A DNA stretch of 64,000 bases from CAVSUZ01 sp963834715 (GTDB lineage Bacteria > Pseudomonadota > Alphaproteobacteria > Acetobacterales > Acetobacteraceae): positions 130,716-194,715 of the forward strand of contig CAWIDE010000035.1 of the NCBI GenBank assembly GCA_963834715.1, written 5' to 3'. The position numbers and the translations under genes were made by a program. Under the pieces are notes generated by a model. That model was not told the DNA's origin, did no database searches, and saw only the letters and a program-made list of their open reading frames with translations. This document shows, piece by piece, positions 47,666 through 56,364 of the stretch (the stretch's first letter is position 1; each line of letters starts with the position of its first letter).

Positions 47666-47821
47666 GTAGCGCCCTTCCCGAAACGCACATCCTGCCCTAC
47701 TCAGCGAGTTTACCACGCGAGGCAAAAAAACCCCAAATCGCGGCGAGTCATGCTTAGGGTGTTCGTTGGAACGGCTCCAGGTGTAGCCGCATCAGTCACG
47801 AAAGGCGAGAGGGCGCGCGGA
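47666..47821. other. Short intergenic stretch, nothing recognised
   Basis: No frame with coding character; contains a run of seven A at 47725-47731. Confidence 0.3.
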
Positions 47822-48102
47822 TCACCCTGCCCGCGGCCAGCTCTCCGGCCGCCCAAACCGATCCAGCAGGCGCCCCAGAGCGAGGCCAAGGCCGGTGGCG
47901 TCCGGCGTCTCATTAGGGCGGAGGTAGCCGAGGGCGCGCAAGGCGACGATCTCATTGGGGAGAGCTGCGCATAGGCGATGGTCAGCCGACACGCCTTGCG
48001 AACCATATAGCGGCGCTGGCGGAGCGAGCCCCGCGATGGACAGACATCGCGCGGCCGGCCGCCCTTAGGGGTAGCCGGCGCGGCGGAAGGATCATGACGC
48101 AT
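47822..48102 (-). CDS. Small element protein (about 92 aa), frameshifted
   Basis: From the ATG at 48102 (MRHDPSAAPATPKGGRPRD) through SLRQRRYMVRKACRLTIAYA, then with one phase change NEIVALRALGYLRPNETPDA, LGLALGRLLDRFGRPESWPR and a stop at 47822. The second half has strong coding character (DATGLGLALGRLLDRFG). Last gene on the left of the right-hand minus-strand operon; no function recognised. Confidence 0.45.
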
Positions 48103-48136
48103 CATTATCAGGCTGTAGCACGCCCTGCCCGGGCAG

Positions 48137-48253
48137 CTCGATAACCAGGACGCGCTGGTGCTCGTGCCGGCAGACCCGGAGAACCTGCGGCGGCTGGAAT
48201 CGTGGGGCTGTTCGTGGGCTAGCGAGGTGGAGACGCCCGCAGGCTGCGCCTGA
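48137..48253 (+). pseudogene. Possible short ORF fragment (DALVLVPADPENL)
   Basis: Plus-strand LDNQDALVLVPADPENLRRL resembles DGDALVLVEPGAENLDQL of the minus-strand remnant at 12475-12668. Too short and without a start; recorded as a possible relic of a repeated element gene. Confidence 0.25.
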
Positions 48254-48346
48254 GCTGTCGCCGCTGCGGAGGCGTTTCCGCCAGCTAACCTCACCCGCGC
48301 GCAAACCCGACTTCGACTTGCCGGCCCATCGCGGCCAGCACCAGCC

Positions 48347-48760
48347 CTACCGCTCCCCGGGCAGCGCCAGTCCAGCCTTTCGGTAAAATCCAATCATCAT
48401 CCGCAGCTCAGTTATATCCAGCCGCTTCAGCGCCTCGACCATCGCCTCCGTCTCCGCGCGCTGCGCATTTATGTCCAACCCACCGGCTACATTCATCGTC
48501 TGCTCGGGCTTGCCCCAGGCGCGGTCCAGGATCGAATTGCAGGCCCTCACGCTTGTGGCAGGATCATCCATTTGTCGCATCCAACCTCTAAGAGTTTCCA
48601 CGGCCTCCAGCGAGAGCGCTCGGCACGCGTCAAGCACTTCAGCAGGAACGGCAGGCCGGCCACCGGGATTGCCCGACTTTCCAGGCTTGAATGAGGTGCT
48701 GTTTGCGCTCACGTAACGGTTCCTGATATGGCCCTGTTCTGAGGCGTCATTGTATAGCAT
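48347..48760 (-). CDS. DUF5681 protein, right copy (intact)
   Basis: 137 aa from the ATG at 48760, whose codons overlap the end of the upstream gene. MLYNDASEQGHIRNRYVSAN, then FKPGKSGNPGGRPAVPAEVL and the Gln-containing KPEQTMNVAGGLDINAQRAE block, ending YRKAGLALPGER. The N-terminus differs from the other two copies while the remainder is nearly the same, suggesting recombination or divergence at the 5' end. Function unknown. Confidence 0.82.
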   Translation of the reverse strand: MLYNDASEQGHIRNRYVSANSTSFKPGKSGNPGGRPAVPAEVLDACRALSLEAVETLRGWMRQMDDPATSVRACNSILDRAWGKPEQTMNVAGGLDINAQRAETEAMVEALKRLDITELRMMIGFYRKAGLALPGER

Positions 48761-49534
48761 CCTCAGGATCCGCCCGATGTGGGTACAGGACGAAGTGGGT
48801 GGCGCCCATGTACCCGAGGTGCAACGGCCCTGCAATGCCGCTCATAAGCGGTCTGATGGCACGCGCGATTTCCAGCCGCTGATTGGGTTCCTGTGCGGCA
48901 CGTTGCACTTCCTCCAGCACGTCTCGCAGTGCGCCGCGCCCCGGCGGCACGGGCACGGAAGTAACCTAGCGCCTTATCGCGGTCCGTGATCCTGACGGCC
49001 GGGTTACGCTCGTGCTCTGCGAGCAGTTCGGTAACCCGGGCGTCGATAATGCGCCGGCACCTGCCCGCCAAGGCACACGTAGCAGGATCAGGGCAGGGAT
49101 CGCACGGAATGGGCGATGTGGTCCTGGCTGGCGCCTCGACCTGCACATCCTGAGTGCGGAGCTGCGGGAGCTTCGGCATGAAGCGCCCCGGTGGGAGCGG
49201 ATCGGGCGGCAGGATGCAGCAGCCATCCTGCCACACGTCGCGCGGCGCATCGACGCAGGCGAGCGCACTGCCAGGGGCCCGGGCCGCCCGGCTCGATAGC
49301 GGACACCCGCCAATACAGGCCGCAGCCGCAGGTCGGGCAAAAGGTGGTGGGTTCGGGATCGGGCGCTGTGTCATTCGCCGCCAACAGGGCCAGCAGCTCG
49401 GGCTTGTGGGCGCGCACCTCGGCCACCAGAGCGTCAGGCAGCGGCCGGGCAGCCCGCAGCTTGAGCCGGCCATCAATGACTAGGGCTTCGCCACCAGCGG
49501 CTTGGATGCGGGATAGAGCCGCTGCGGCACTCAT
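48747..49534 (-). CDS. TubC-docking-like plus zinc-ribbon element protein, frameshifted
   Basis: ATG at 49534 overlaps the upstream stop (ATGA). MSAAAALSRIQAAGGEALVI and KPELLALLAAND form a TubC_N-like docking domain (residues 1-55); FCPTCGCGLYWRVSAIEPGG PW-QC is a zinc ribbon. After a phase change near 49240: ACVDAPRDVWQDGCCILPPD, then PCDPCPDPATCALAGRCRRI and LLAEHERNPAVRITDRDKAL; after another near 48957: GRGALRDVLEEVQRAAQEPN, ending RADPEDAIQ. It could be two genes, the second starting at the ATG at 49179. A relic of the C-terminal part is at 26149-26388. Confidence 0.5.
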
Positions 49535-49750
49535 GGCAGCGTCTCCGGTTCAGGGAGCCGGTGTGGTTCAGCCAAGCGGATGCGGAGCAGCTCGCGGATG
49601 TCGTCTCGGGTCCTGCCGTGCCTCGGCAACCAGCTCATCGGGCGGCGGGCGTTGGGCGCGCCAGCGCATGCGGCCATCGGGTAACAGGATCAGCGTTACC
49701 CCGGCGGCCTCAAGCCGGGCCATCGCCAGATAGGCATCACCCAAGGTCAA
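49531..49750 (-). CDS. Second small TubC-docking-like protein, frameshifted
   Basis: Reads YLAMARLEAAGVTLILLPDG, RMRWRAQRPPPDELVAEARQ and then, after a phase change near 49605, DDIRELLRIRLAEPHRLPEP ending in a TGA that overlaps the next ATG. The 'LARLEAAGVTL....DGR+R.RA' pattern matches the TubC N-terminal docking fold and the N-terminus of the following gene, so the two look like tandem paralogues. The start is uncertain (TTG at 49750 overlaps the DUF3631 end). Confidence 0.45.
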
Positions 49751-51444
49751 CCTCCCACATCGGTGCTGGGCCTTCGGGAAGAGGGTGAGGATCGGTCACA
49801 CGGTCACACTCCGCCTTTGCGGCTGGGTTCACCAATTCAGCAACGGTCACATCATCCGGGGCGTGTGACCGTTCCGATCCGGCTGAAACCGAGGGTTTCT
49901 GCGCGTTGTGACCGTGTGACCGATCCTCACCCCCTTCGGGGACGGGCTCGGATAGGTAACGGCGCCACGCTTCCGCGAACGCCTCCCGGAGATAACCCTT
50001 GAACGTGTCCTTGCCGTCCCGGCGGGTGCCCGGACGATGCCGTAGGCGCGGAGCATTCGCGCGAGCGTGTGTGGGGTGAGAGGCCGGCCATGGTTCAGTT
50101 CGCCCCATGGCGCGTCCTCCATCTCCACCAGTGCGGCGATGAGGTCCACGGACGCGATCCGGTCCACCCGCCGTGCGGCGAAGATCGCCCGGATGTCCCC
50201 CAGCAGGCGGATGCCGCGGCCCTCATCGTCATCATCCGGCATCAGCAGTGCCGAGGCGGCGGTCAGCCGCTCCGGCCAACCGCCGCCAACCAGCTCGGCA
50301 ATCGCGAACAACGGGCGCCAGTTATCGGCCGCCCGGTTGAACAGGGCGGGCGGAAGCGTGGGCGCTTCTGGCAGTTTTGCCGCATGGTCCTGCACCCACC
50401 GCGCTGCCATCCGTGCCAGCGTGGCACCCTCGGCCTCGGCTTTGGCATCTACCGGCTCCGGCCGCTCAGCGCGTGTTGTGCGCTGCATTCGCACCCGCAG
50501 TGCCCGATCCGCGATGGTGCCCGGGAGCGCGCCAATGGCGGCGATGGCCGCCGGGGCGAATACAGAAAACGCCCGCGGCTCGGCGTCATCACCCACGCAC
50601 CGAATCACCTGCCCGCCGCGCTTGTGTCCGGCGTTGATTGCGCCGCGCAGATCCTCATTGTCCTTCAGGAAGGTGTCCGCCTCATCTATCAGGAGCGTTG
50701 GCTTCGCGAGTTCTATTGTGCGGAACAACGCCGCCGCCGTGATGTTCGCGGTGGTCAGCGGGCAGCAGGCGAGCCGGTCGATGCAGTCCAGCGCCGTAGT
50801 CTTACCGCACCGCTTATCCGAGGATGTGAAGGCCAGGCGCGGCGTGTGCCGGAAGCGGTCGAAGCAGTAGGTATGCACCACCCAGACAGCGGTCCCATCG
50901 GCCGCGCCAGCCGGCAGGAATACATGCCGGGTCAAGTATCGCGCGATCCTACCCAGAGGGCAGCTCCGTCCACTGCATCGGGCCATGGCTGCGGCCGGGC
51001 GATGGTTAGTTTCCGCCCCTGGCCGATCACCTCCGATGGATCATTGCCGCGGGTCTTTGCCACTTCGGCATCCAGCGTCGTGACGCGCACGCTCAGCCGT
51101 TCAGCCTCGGCTTTGCGCACCAGGTCATAATCAAGCTGGCTTAGTTTCGCGAGCCGCTCCACAGTTTCGTATAGCGTTTCCTGCGGCTCGTCGTTGATCG
51201 TGAACCCACCGTTTCCCGGCGGCTTAGGCGCGCCTGCCGGCTCATCATCGGCCTGGGTGTCCGATGTGGCTTCGGGCTTGTCTTGGCCACTACGATTGGC
51301 GCCGTCCGCTGTCTCGCCATCAGGTTCGGCCAGGCCCTGATCGGCCGCGTCCTTTTCGGCGCCGTCGCCATTGCGGAGCGAAACTCCGAGCTTCTGCGCC
51401 AGTTTGAGCGCCTCAGGTGGCCACTTCGTTTTGGGATCAGGCAT
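49737..51444 (-). CDS. DUF3631 ATPase/helicase-like protein, frameshifted
   Basis: From the ATG at 51444: MPDPKTKWPPEALKLAQKLG, an acidic linker and VIGQGRKLTIARPQPWPDAV. A break near 50950 leads to LTRHVFLPAGAADGTAVWVV, SSDKRCGKTTALDCIDR (Walker A-like), ELAKPTLLIDEADTFLKDNE (Walker B) and NRAADNWRPLFAIAELVGGG, which is the DUF3631 domain. Another break near 50045 gives GKDTFKGYLREAFAEAWRRY and the stop at 49737. Such proteins occur in plasmid/phage replication modules next to primases, as here. About 569 codons. Confidence 0.75.
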
Positions 51445-52306
51445 GTGCGGTCTCCCGCGCAATCAATAGATCGTTGAAATCGCAACCGTCGCGCTCCGGC
51501 AAGGCAATCCGCACCTCGCGCCCCTCGCCTCGCCAGCGGAACCAGGCCGCGCGTGCGGCTTTGCGGCCCTCGGTATCGGGATCGCTAGCGATCACAACCC
51601 GCCGCACTTCCCGCGGCAGAATCAGGCCCTTCGCCAAATTCCCAGCAGAGACTGCTGCCCACGCGGGAAGGCCGATCAACCGCCCCGCGCTGGCGCTGGT
51701 TTCGACCCCCTCACCGATCACCAGCTCGGGTGCGATGGGATCGAGCCGAACGGCGCCGCCCCAGATCGGGCCAAGGCTGGCCTTGGGCGGTTCTACATCA
51801 GCTTTCGCCGAACCGTCCGGTCGCAGATACGTGCGGTGCACCGCGATCGGTTTGCCGGCAGCGTCTGTCACCAGCGCGATCAGGGCGGGCAGGCGGCCGC
51901 CCTCGGGGTGCCTGCAATCGCCGCGAAACCGCAGGGTCGGGGACGCGGTCAGGCCGGGCAGGCCACGGCTGGTCAGATAATGGTCCGCGATGGTGGAAAG
52001 CGCTGGCGCGGAGCCGCTCCATAGCCGCAGCGCGGCTGCCTGTTTGCGTGCTCTAGCTGCGGCCGCATCCTTCGCATCCGGGCGGTCCGGCGGCGTCCAC
52101 GAGCCGCCCATGATACGGGTTACCGCGTCGTTGATGGCATCGCGGTCGCACCCGTTCGTGCACCATAAGAGTGCCTGGCCGGCCTTATCCTCACGGATCG
52201 AGAACGCCCCGCGGTAGTTGCAACATGGACAGTCACCGCGCCAGGAACGCGGATAGCGCTTCACTTTCATCCGGCTGACGAGATCGCGGGCGGTCAAGAT
52301 GCTCAT
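51437..52306 (-). CDS. Toprim-domain primase
   Basis: 289 aa from MSILTARDLVSRMKVKRYPR; the frame is open 49 codons further, but this start overlaps the upstream stop (ATGA). CHC2-like zinc finger: GDCPCC plus LLWCTNGC (about residues 29-58). Helical middle region (ALRLWSGSAPALSTIADHYL). Toprim acidic residues in LVIGEGVETSASAGRL and VVIASDPDTEGRKAARAAWF. Makes primers for replication of the element; P4-alpha-like logic without a fused helicase. Ends overlapping the DUF3631 start by 8 nt. Confidence 0.85.
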   Translation of the reverse strand: MSILTARDLVSRMKVKRYPRSWRGDCPCCNYRGAFSIREDKAGQALLWCTNGCDRDAINDAVTRIMGGSWTPPDRPDAKDAAAARARKQAAALRLWSGSAPALSTIADHYLTSRGLPGLTASPTLRFRGDCRHPEGGRLPALIALVTDAAGKPIAVHRTYLRPDGSAKADVEPPKASLGPIWGGAVRLDPIAPELVIGEGVETSASAGRLIGLPAWAAVSAGNLAKGLILPREVRRVVIASDPDTEGRKAARAAWFRWRGEGREVRIALPERDGCDFNDLLIARETAHA

Positions 52307-52515
52307 GGCCGGCGCTCCATGCACCGTCGTAAGTCTTGGCGGATGATGTGCTCGCGGGATCGGTCGCGGCCGGTGCCGCTGGCAATGACGGTGCCAGTCA
52401 ATTTCGAATGAAAGAACATGATATGATCGCTGCCCAGCCGCTCCCAGCACCACCCGGCCTTCCGTATCTGGCGATACAATCGGCGAAGACTGCGGGGCAG
52501 GTCGGCGGTGCTCAT
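52303..52515 (-). CDS. HicA-like small protein without HicB
   Basis: 70 aa. LYRQIRKAGWCWERLGSDHI, MFFHSKLTGTVIASGTG, and HIIRQDLRRCMERRP follow the HicA double-stranded-RNA-binding-like fold (helix, G-S-H strand, strand, helix); the usual GSH is GSDH here. No HicB-like partner is adjacent; both neighbours overlap it by 4 bp and are replication-type genes. Either a repurposed HicA fold or a chance resemblance. Confidence 0.45.
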   Translation of the reverse strand: MSTADLPRSLRRLYRQIRKAGWCWERLGSDHIMFFHSKLTGTVIASGTGRDRSREHIIRQDLRRCMERRP

Positions 52516-53415
52516 GGCGCCAACCCTTCGGCCAGTCCGATTAAAAGCTTACGTTCGCTTTCCTCGGCCGCCTGCAGGATGGCCAGATCATCAGCATCAA
52601 GATGCCGTTCTATACATGCGCGCACCAGGTCGCGAAGCAGGTCAGGCTCAATGGCGTCCAGTTCGACCGACGTATCGCTACCAAACTTCTTCGCTCGTGT
52701 GTCCGTGGTCTTCGTCGGCCTGCTGGGCAAATCCCATTGCCTGATTTGCTCCGGCGTAACCGCGACCCGCTCAAAACAGATTTCGGCGTCAGGCGCCAGC
52801 TCACGGAGCGTCTTTTCGATCTTCTCCGCTGCATTGATACCGCTTGGGTCGTGGTCGCCGAAATGGTAGATGTATGCAGGAACATCCAGATCAGCGATGC
52901 ACTCGGCCGCCTCGTGCAGAAAACTGAGCGATGCGTATCCGCGGGCCGACATCAGCGGCACATCGTATTCCGCAGTGACCGGATAGATGACGCTGCTTAG
53001 GGCGTCTTTTTCCATCCACACTTCGACGTAGCAATCGGCAGAAGCCCAGAGATTTTTCCGATAGAACCGCGCCGTGGCCCGGAGTGCCTCATCGACACTT
53101 TCGTACCGATCGTGGCTTGCGCTGATATCGGGTACTGTCGGTTAGCCAGCCATAAGGCAGTTCGCCGGAGCGCATCAGAACGAGGTCGTTCTGCACCCTG
53201 GCGTAGCCGCCCTCGGTCTTCTCCACCAATCCGAGAACGGTCGCGCGGTAGAACACCTGCCGGACCGTCATGGGCTGCTGGGCCTCGATTATTTGGAGGA
53301 AAGCAGCGCGTCTTTCCTCCACCTCGGCCTTCGTGGACCGGGCCCGGCATTTTATCGGGCCTGCCCCATTAATTCGGAGGTGGCTTGCCGCGGGCGCCTC
53401 GAAGGCGCGGGTCAT
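52512..53415 (-). CDS. Toprim (topoisomerase VI A-like) element protein, frameshifted
   Basis: From the ATG at 53415: MTRAFEAPAASHLRINGAGP, AAFLQIIEAQQPMTVRQVFY (winged-helix-like), KTEGGYARVQNDLVLMRSGE; after a break near 53090: DRYESVDEALRATARFYRKN, EVWMEKDALSSVIYPVTAEY (toprim Glu), PAYIYHFGDHDPSGINAAEK (toprim DxD) and VTPEQIRQWDLPSRPTKTTD. Arrangement matches Spo11/TopoVIA-like proteins of plasmids and phages. About 301 codons. Overlaps its neighbours on both sides by 4 bp. Confidence 0.72.
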
Positions 53416-53600
53416 GGCGCACGCTCCTCGGAGGCGAACACCTCCGGGTGCGCCCGCGGCATCGCCTCCATCACCGCCGCGCTCGAGCGCGTGCGCGTCT
53501 CGCGGTCGCGGAAATTGATGGCCGGCTGGTAGCGAATCTTGCCATCACCGTCCTTGAGCACGCCTTCGGTTTCAGGCGGCCTCCGCAATCGCGTCGGCAA
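53412..53600 (-). CDS. Small conserved operon protein (62 aa or shorter)
   Basis: Open from a TTG at 53600 inside the end of the excisionase-like gene. The coding-like part is LKDGDGKIRYQPAINFRDRE, TRTRSSAAVMEAMPRAHPEV, FASEERAP. Its stop overlaps the toprim gene start as ATGA, a spacing typical of this operon. No family recalled. Confidence 0.5.
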   Translation of the reverse strand: MPTRLRRPPETEGVLKDGDGKIRYQPAINFRDRETRTRSSAAVMEAMPRAHPEVFASEERAP

Positions 53601-53781
53601 GCAGCTTCTCGATTGACTCAGCAGTGATTACCGAGCGCCCGCCGATTGCGACTTTCTTGAGCTTACCTAGTTTGATCAGCTCGTAGATCGTCGTCCGGCC
53701 GACACCCAGCAGGTAGGCTGCGTCGTTAATGGGGTGAGCCAGGGGCCGAGGGCTGGTGGCGGAATGGGGGTTCGTATTCAT
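53572..53781 (-). CDS. AlpA/excisionase-like HTH protein
   Basis: 69 aa. PINDAAYLLGVGRTTIYELI, KLGKLKKVAIGGRSVITAES IEKLL is the MerR-like HTH_17 fold of excisionases and AlpA activators. First gene of the minus-strand replication operon. Likely controls excision of the element, with the integrase 1.2 kb away. Confidence 0.8.
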   Translation of the reverse strand: MNTNPHSATSPRPLAHPINDAAYLLGVGRTTIYELIKLGKLKKVAIGGRSVITAESIEKLLADAIAEAA

Positions 53782-53963
53782 GGTTCCGTCTGTGAGTTCC
53801 TCGTTATTCAGACGGACGCTCAGGTGGGACGCAGATAACCCCCCGCTCAGTCGTCGCGAAGTTTTCTGTCCGCGACTTTTTCTAGACGGCGGGAGTCCGT
53901 GCCTGGTCCTCTAGACCTCCAGGGCATCCTGAAGAGGTGCCTGCCCTTGCGAATGCCCCCGGT
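53782..53963. promoter_or_regulatory. Control region upstream of the excisionase-like gene
   Basis: 182 bp with no ORF. Contains the inverted repeat GTCGCG-N12-CGCGAC (53854-53877) followed by TTTTT on the plus strand, and two CTAGAC copies (53881-53886 and 53910-53915). A promoter for the operon and regulator sites are expected here; exact sites cannot be assigned. Confidence 0.35.
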
Positions 53964-54875
53964 TCAATCTTCCAGCGCACGGCGGAGGCGTTTTTGCCAG
54001 GCGTCGATGGCCTGATCTCGCTGCGAACGGGAAAAGCCGGCCCGGCGTAACCGGACCGTCCCGCGCGGGGCGGCCTTTTGTGCTTCCACGATCCTGGCTT
54101 CGTCTTCGGGAGAGAACTTAAGCCTTGGCCGGCCGAGGACTGCTTTCAGCTCCGCTTCGGACCTGGTAGAACCGGACCTGGTAGAACCAGCTTCCGTTGT
54201 CCATCGTCTCAGAACCCCGGCAACCGCGTTCTTGCTAGGCATGCCGCCGAAGACTGCGTCGATGATAGGTTGCAGCAGCCTTATGAGAGGGACCGTAGTG
54301 CGTTTCAGGCCGCACCGTTGCAGCACCAGCAGCAGATCGGTGGCGATCCGCATGGCAAAATCGTTCCAGTCTGTACGCTGTCCGCCTTGCTTGCGCCGTG
54401 GTTTGATAAAGGGCTGGACACGCTTTAAAGCCTGTTGGAGCTGCAATAGCGCCTCGACTGCTTCGGCGTCCTCTTGCGCCCAGACTGTCGCGAGGGCGCG
54501 CAGCTCGTGGTGATCCGCTGAGCTTTGGGTAAGCAGATCTTCAATGACGGTCGTGGTGTCCTGCATCCGGTTTTCGGTGGCTTTTATCAGCTTCGGCAGC
54601 TCGTGCAGGATCTTTTCCGCCCCCGTGTATGTTCGCTGAATCGCCTTACGCAAGGATTCGAGCATCTCCCCCCGTTTGGTCCGTGCGACCTTCAGCATGG
54701 CCTGCCGTTGCCTTTCCTGGTTGCAGGCCCGCGCTATGGGAGCGAGTACATCATCATCCGGCTTAGGCCAGCGGGGTGCAGCTTTCTCGAACCATACCCG
54801 GACCGTGGCGATTGTTATTTCGTCGCTCCCCGAGGCGGCAGCCGGGTTGAGCTTCGACGCATTGATCCCGCCCAT
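53964..54875 (-). CDS. Unknown helical protein between integrase and excisionase (303 aa)
   Basis: Begins MGGINASKLNPAAASGSDEI with TIATVRVWFEKAAPRWPKP. The middle is helical and rich in Gln/Leu (EALLQLQQALKRVQPFIKPR); the tail is basic (FSRSQRDQAIDAWQKRLRRA). Contains a small tandem duplication GSTRS-GSTRS (DNA ggacctggtagaacc twice, 54166-54196). No catalytic motif and no family recognised. Its position between int and xis, where cargo such as defence or regulatory genes is often carried in P4-like elements, is of interest. Confidence 0.6.
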   Translation of the reverse strand: MGGINASKLNPAAASGSDEITIATVRVWFEKAAPRWPKPDDDVLAPIARACNQERQRQAMLKVARTKRGEMLESLRKAIQRTYTGAEKILHELPKLIKATENRMQDTTTVIEDLLTQSSADHHELRALATVWAQEDAEAVEALLQLQQALKRVQPFIKPRRKQGGQRTDWNDFAMRIATDLLLVLQRCGLKRTTVPLIRLLQPIIDAVFGGMPSKNAVAGVLRRWTTEAGSTRSGSTRSEAELKAVLGRPRLKFSPEDEARIVEAQKAAPRGTVRLRRAGFSRSQRDQAIDAWQKRLRRALED

Positions 54876-54975
54876 ATCGCGCCTCCGTTGGCGCTCCGCA
54901 TGGTGGTCGGCGGGGAAGCCCGGGCGGATGCCGGACGCGTCGGGATCAGCCTATCCCCGCCGATTTCGGGTTATA

Positions 54976-56224
54976 TCACGCCACCGCAGTCGCTCGCAGC
55001 TCCACGACATTGTCGTCCTCCGCCGGCAGCGGGCGCGAGCAGAACGCGGCCCATTCATCCATCAACCCACGGCGCTTCTGGAACAGATCGCCGCGCGCAT
55101 AAGCCTGCTCGGTCTCATCGCCGATTTCGGTGGGCCAGCGCATGTTCCACCACCTCACGCGCGTGGTTCGTGGTCTCACCGGCCCAGACGCGGAACGTGC
55201 TGCGGAACCCGTGCACCGTTGCAGCACTACACCCAGCAGTGCGCAATGCATCCGATAACGCGTCTTTCGCCATGCGCCCGCGGCGCCCCGGGAAAAGATG
55301 GCTATCGGGGCCAGCCCGGAGCGACTCGACTGTATGCAGGAGGGCCGTTGCGGCGTCTGACAACGGCACCCGATGCGGGCGCCCGGCTTTCATGCGGCTG
55401 GCTGGGATCGTCCAGATCCGGGCCTCCCGATCAATCTCCCCCCATGAGGCCCCCAGGACTTCGCCGCTGCGGGCGGCGGTCAGCACGAGGAACCGCAGAG
55501 CAAGCGCCCCGACGCCCGGGTTCTCGCTCAGCTTGAGCAGCAAGCCGGGCATAGCCTGCCAATCTAAGGCGGCATGGTGCTCGACCGGGGCGACCTTATT
55601 CCGGGCCGGCAGCGTGAATTGCAGGTTGCCTTTCCAGGCGGCGGGGTTCTCGCCGGTCCGCCACCCTTGCACCTTGGCGTAGTCCAGGACGCTTTCGATC
55701 CGCTTTTGCACGCGCTTGGCGGTCTCCGGCTTCCCGGTCCAGATCGGTGTGAGCGCCTGAAGCGCGAGACCTGTCGTGACGGCGGAACAAGGAACGTCGC
55801 CCATCACCGGGTAGACGTAATCGCGGAGGCTCTGCGGCCATTGGCGGGCATGATCGACATTGGTCCAGGTGGCTTCGTGGGCCCTGATGTATCGCTCGGC
55901 CGCCTGCCTGAACGTGACCGCGGCTGCCTCTGCTAGAGTACGCTCGGCTTTGGCGGCCGCCCGTTGTGCCCGCCGATACTCGAGAGGATCGATCCCCCGG
56001 GCCAGAAGCCGGCGATTTTCGAGCACGGTTTCGCGGGCCGCGGACAACGTGATCACCGGATAGCCCCCCACACCCATGTAGTGGCCGAGGTAGCGGTGGA
56101 TCCAACTCGCCTTGCCGGGCCCCTTGATGTCCAACCACAGGCCGCCGCCATCCCCCACCATTTCGGCCCTACCACGCTTGACCAGCGCCTCCACCTTGGC
56201 CGCCGTCAGCTTATGGATCGCCAT
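54976..56224 (-). CDS. int: P4-type tyrosine integrase, frameshifted near the C-terminus
   Basis: Start MAIHKLTAAKVEALVKRG at 56224. N-terminal DUF4102/Arm-binding domain (DGGGLWLDIKGPGKASWIHR), SAM-like core domain (FRQAAERYIRAHEATWTNVD), catalytic domain with Arg in LTAARSGEVLGASWGEIDRE, HGFRSTF (H-x-x-R), HALAH and, after a one-base shift near 55135, the nucleophile Tyr in EQAYARGDLFQKRRGLMDEW. Ends ATAVA at 54976, about 416 codons. It lies 140 bp from attR, as expected for the enzyme that inserted the element. The shift separates the Tyr from the rest of the active site. Confidence 0.92.
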
Positions 56225-56266
56225 TTCAGAACCCCCACGCGAACCCACACTCGGAGGCCAATATAC

Positions 56267-56282
56267 GCGAACGATTGCGAAC
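56267..56282 (+). promoter_or_regulatory. Paired GCGAAC repeat near attR (candidate integrase arm sites)
   Basis: GCGAAC at 56267-56272 and 56277-56282, the same 10-bp spacing and orientation as the pair at 12456-12471. Further single copies at 56239-56244 and 56341-56346. They lie between the integrase start and attR, where arm-type and promoter-overlapping sites are normally found. Confidence 0.45.
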
Positions 56283-56364
56283 GGCAAAGAACAGTAGGCT
56301 AGGCTGCTATCGGCCTTGCTCTACGAGCTGGCGGACGCTTGCGAACAATTGTGTTCACATACCG

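Larger units (their letters stand above)
12375..56364. mobile_element. About 44-kb integrative element (genomic island)
   Basis: Bounded by the 20-bp direct repeat, with a P4-type integrase (54976-56224) reading inward from attR, an excisionase-like gene, a plasmid/phage-like replication operon, IS elements and metabolic cargo. It interrupts both a coding gene and the otherwise standard sdh-zapE-mdh-suc gene order. No conjugation (mob, T4SS) or virion structural genes were recognised, so it is better described as an integrative or mobilisable island or degenerate P4-like satellite than as an ICE or prophage. Confidence 0.85.

Noticed and set aside
53854..53882. GTCGCG-N12-CGCGAC plus TTTTT as a terminator
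   Set aside because: No plus-strand gene precedes it; a regulator-binding repeat in the control region is as likely.
12375..56364. Complete prophage or ICE
   Set aside because: No capsid, tail, terminase large subunit, relaxase or type IV secretion genes recognised.
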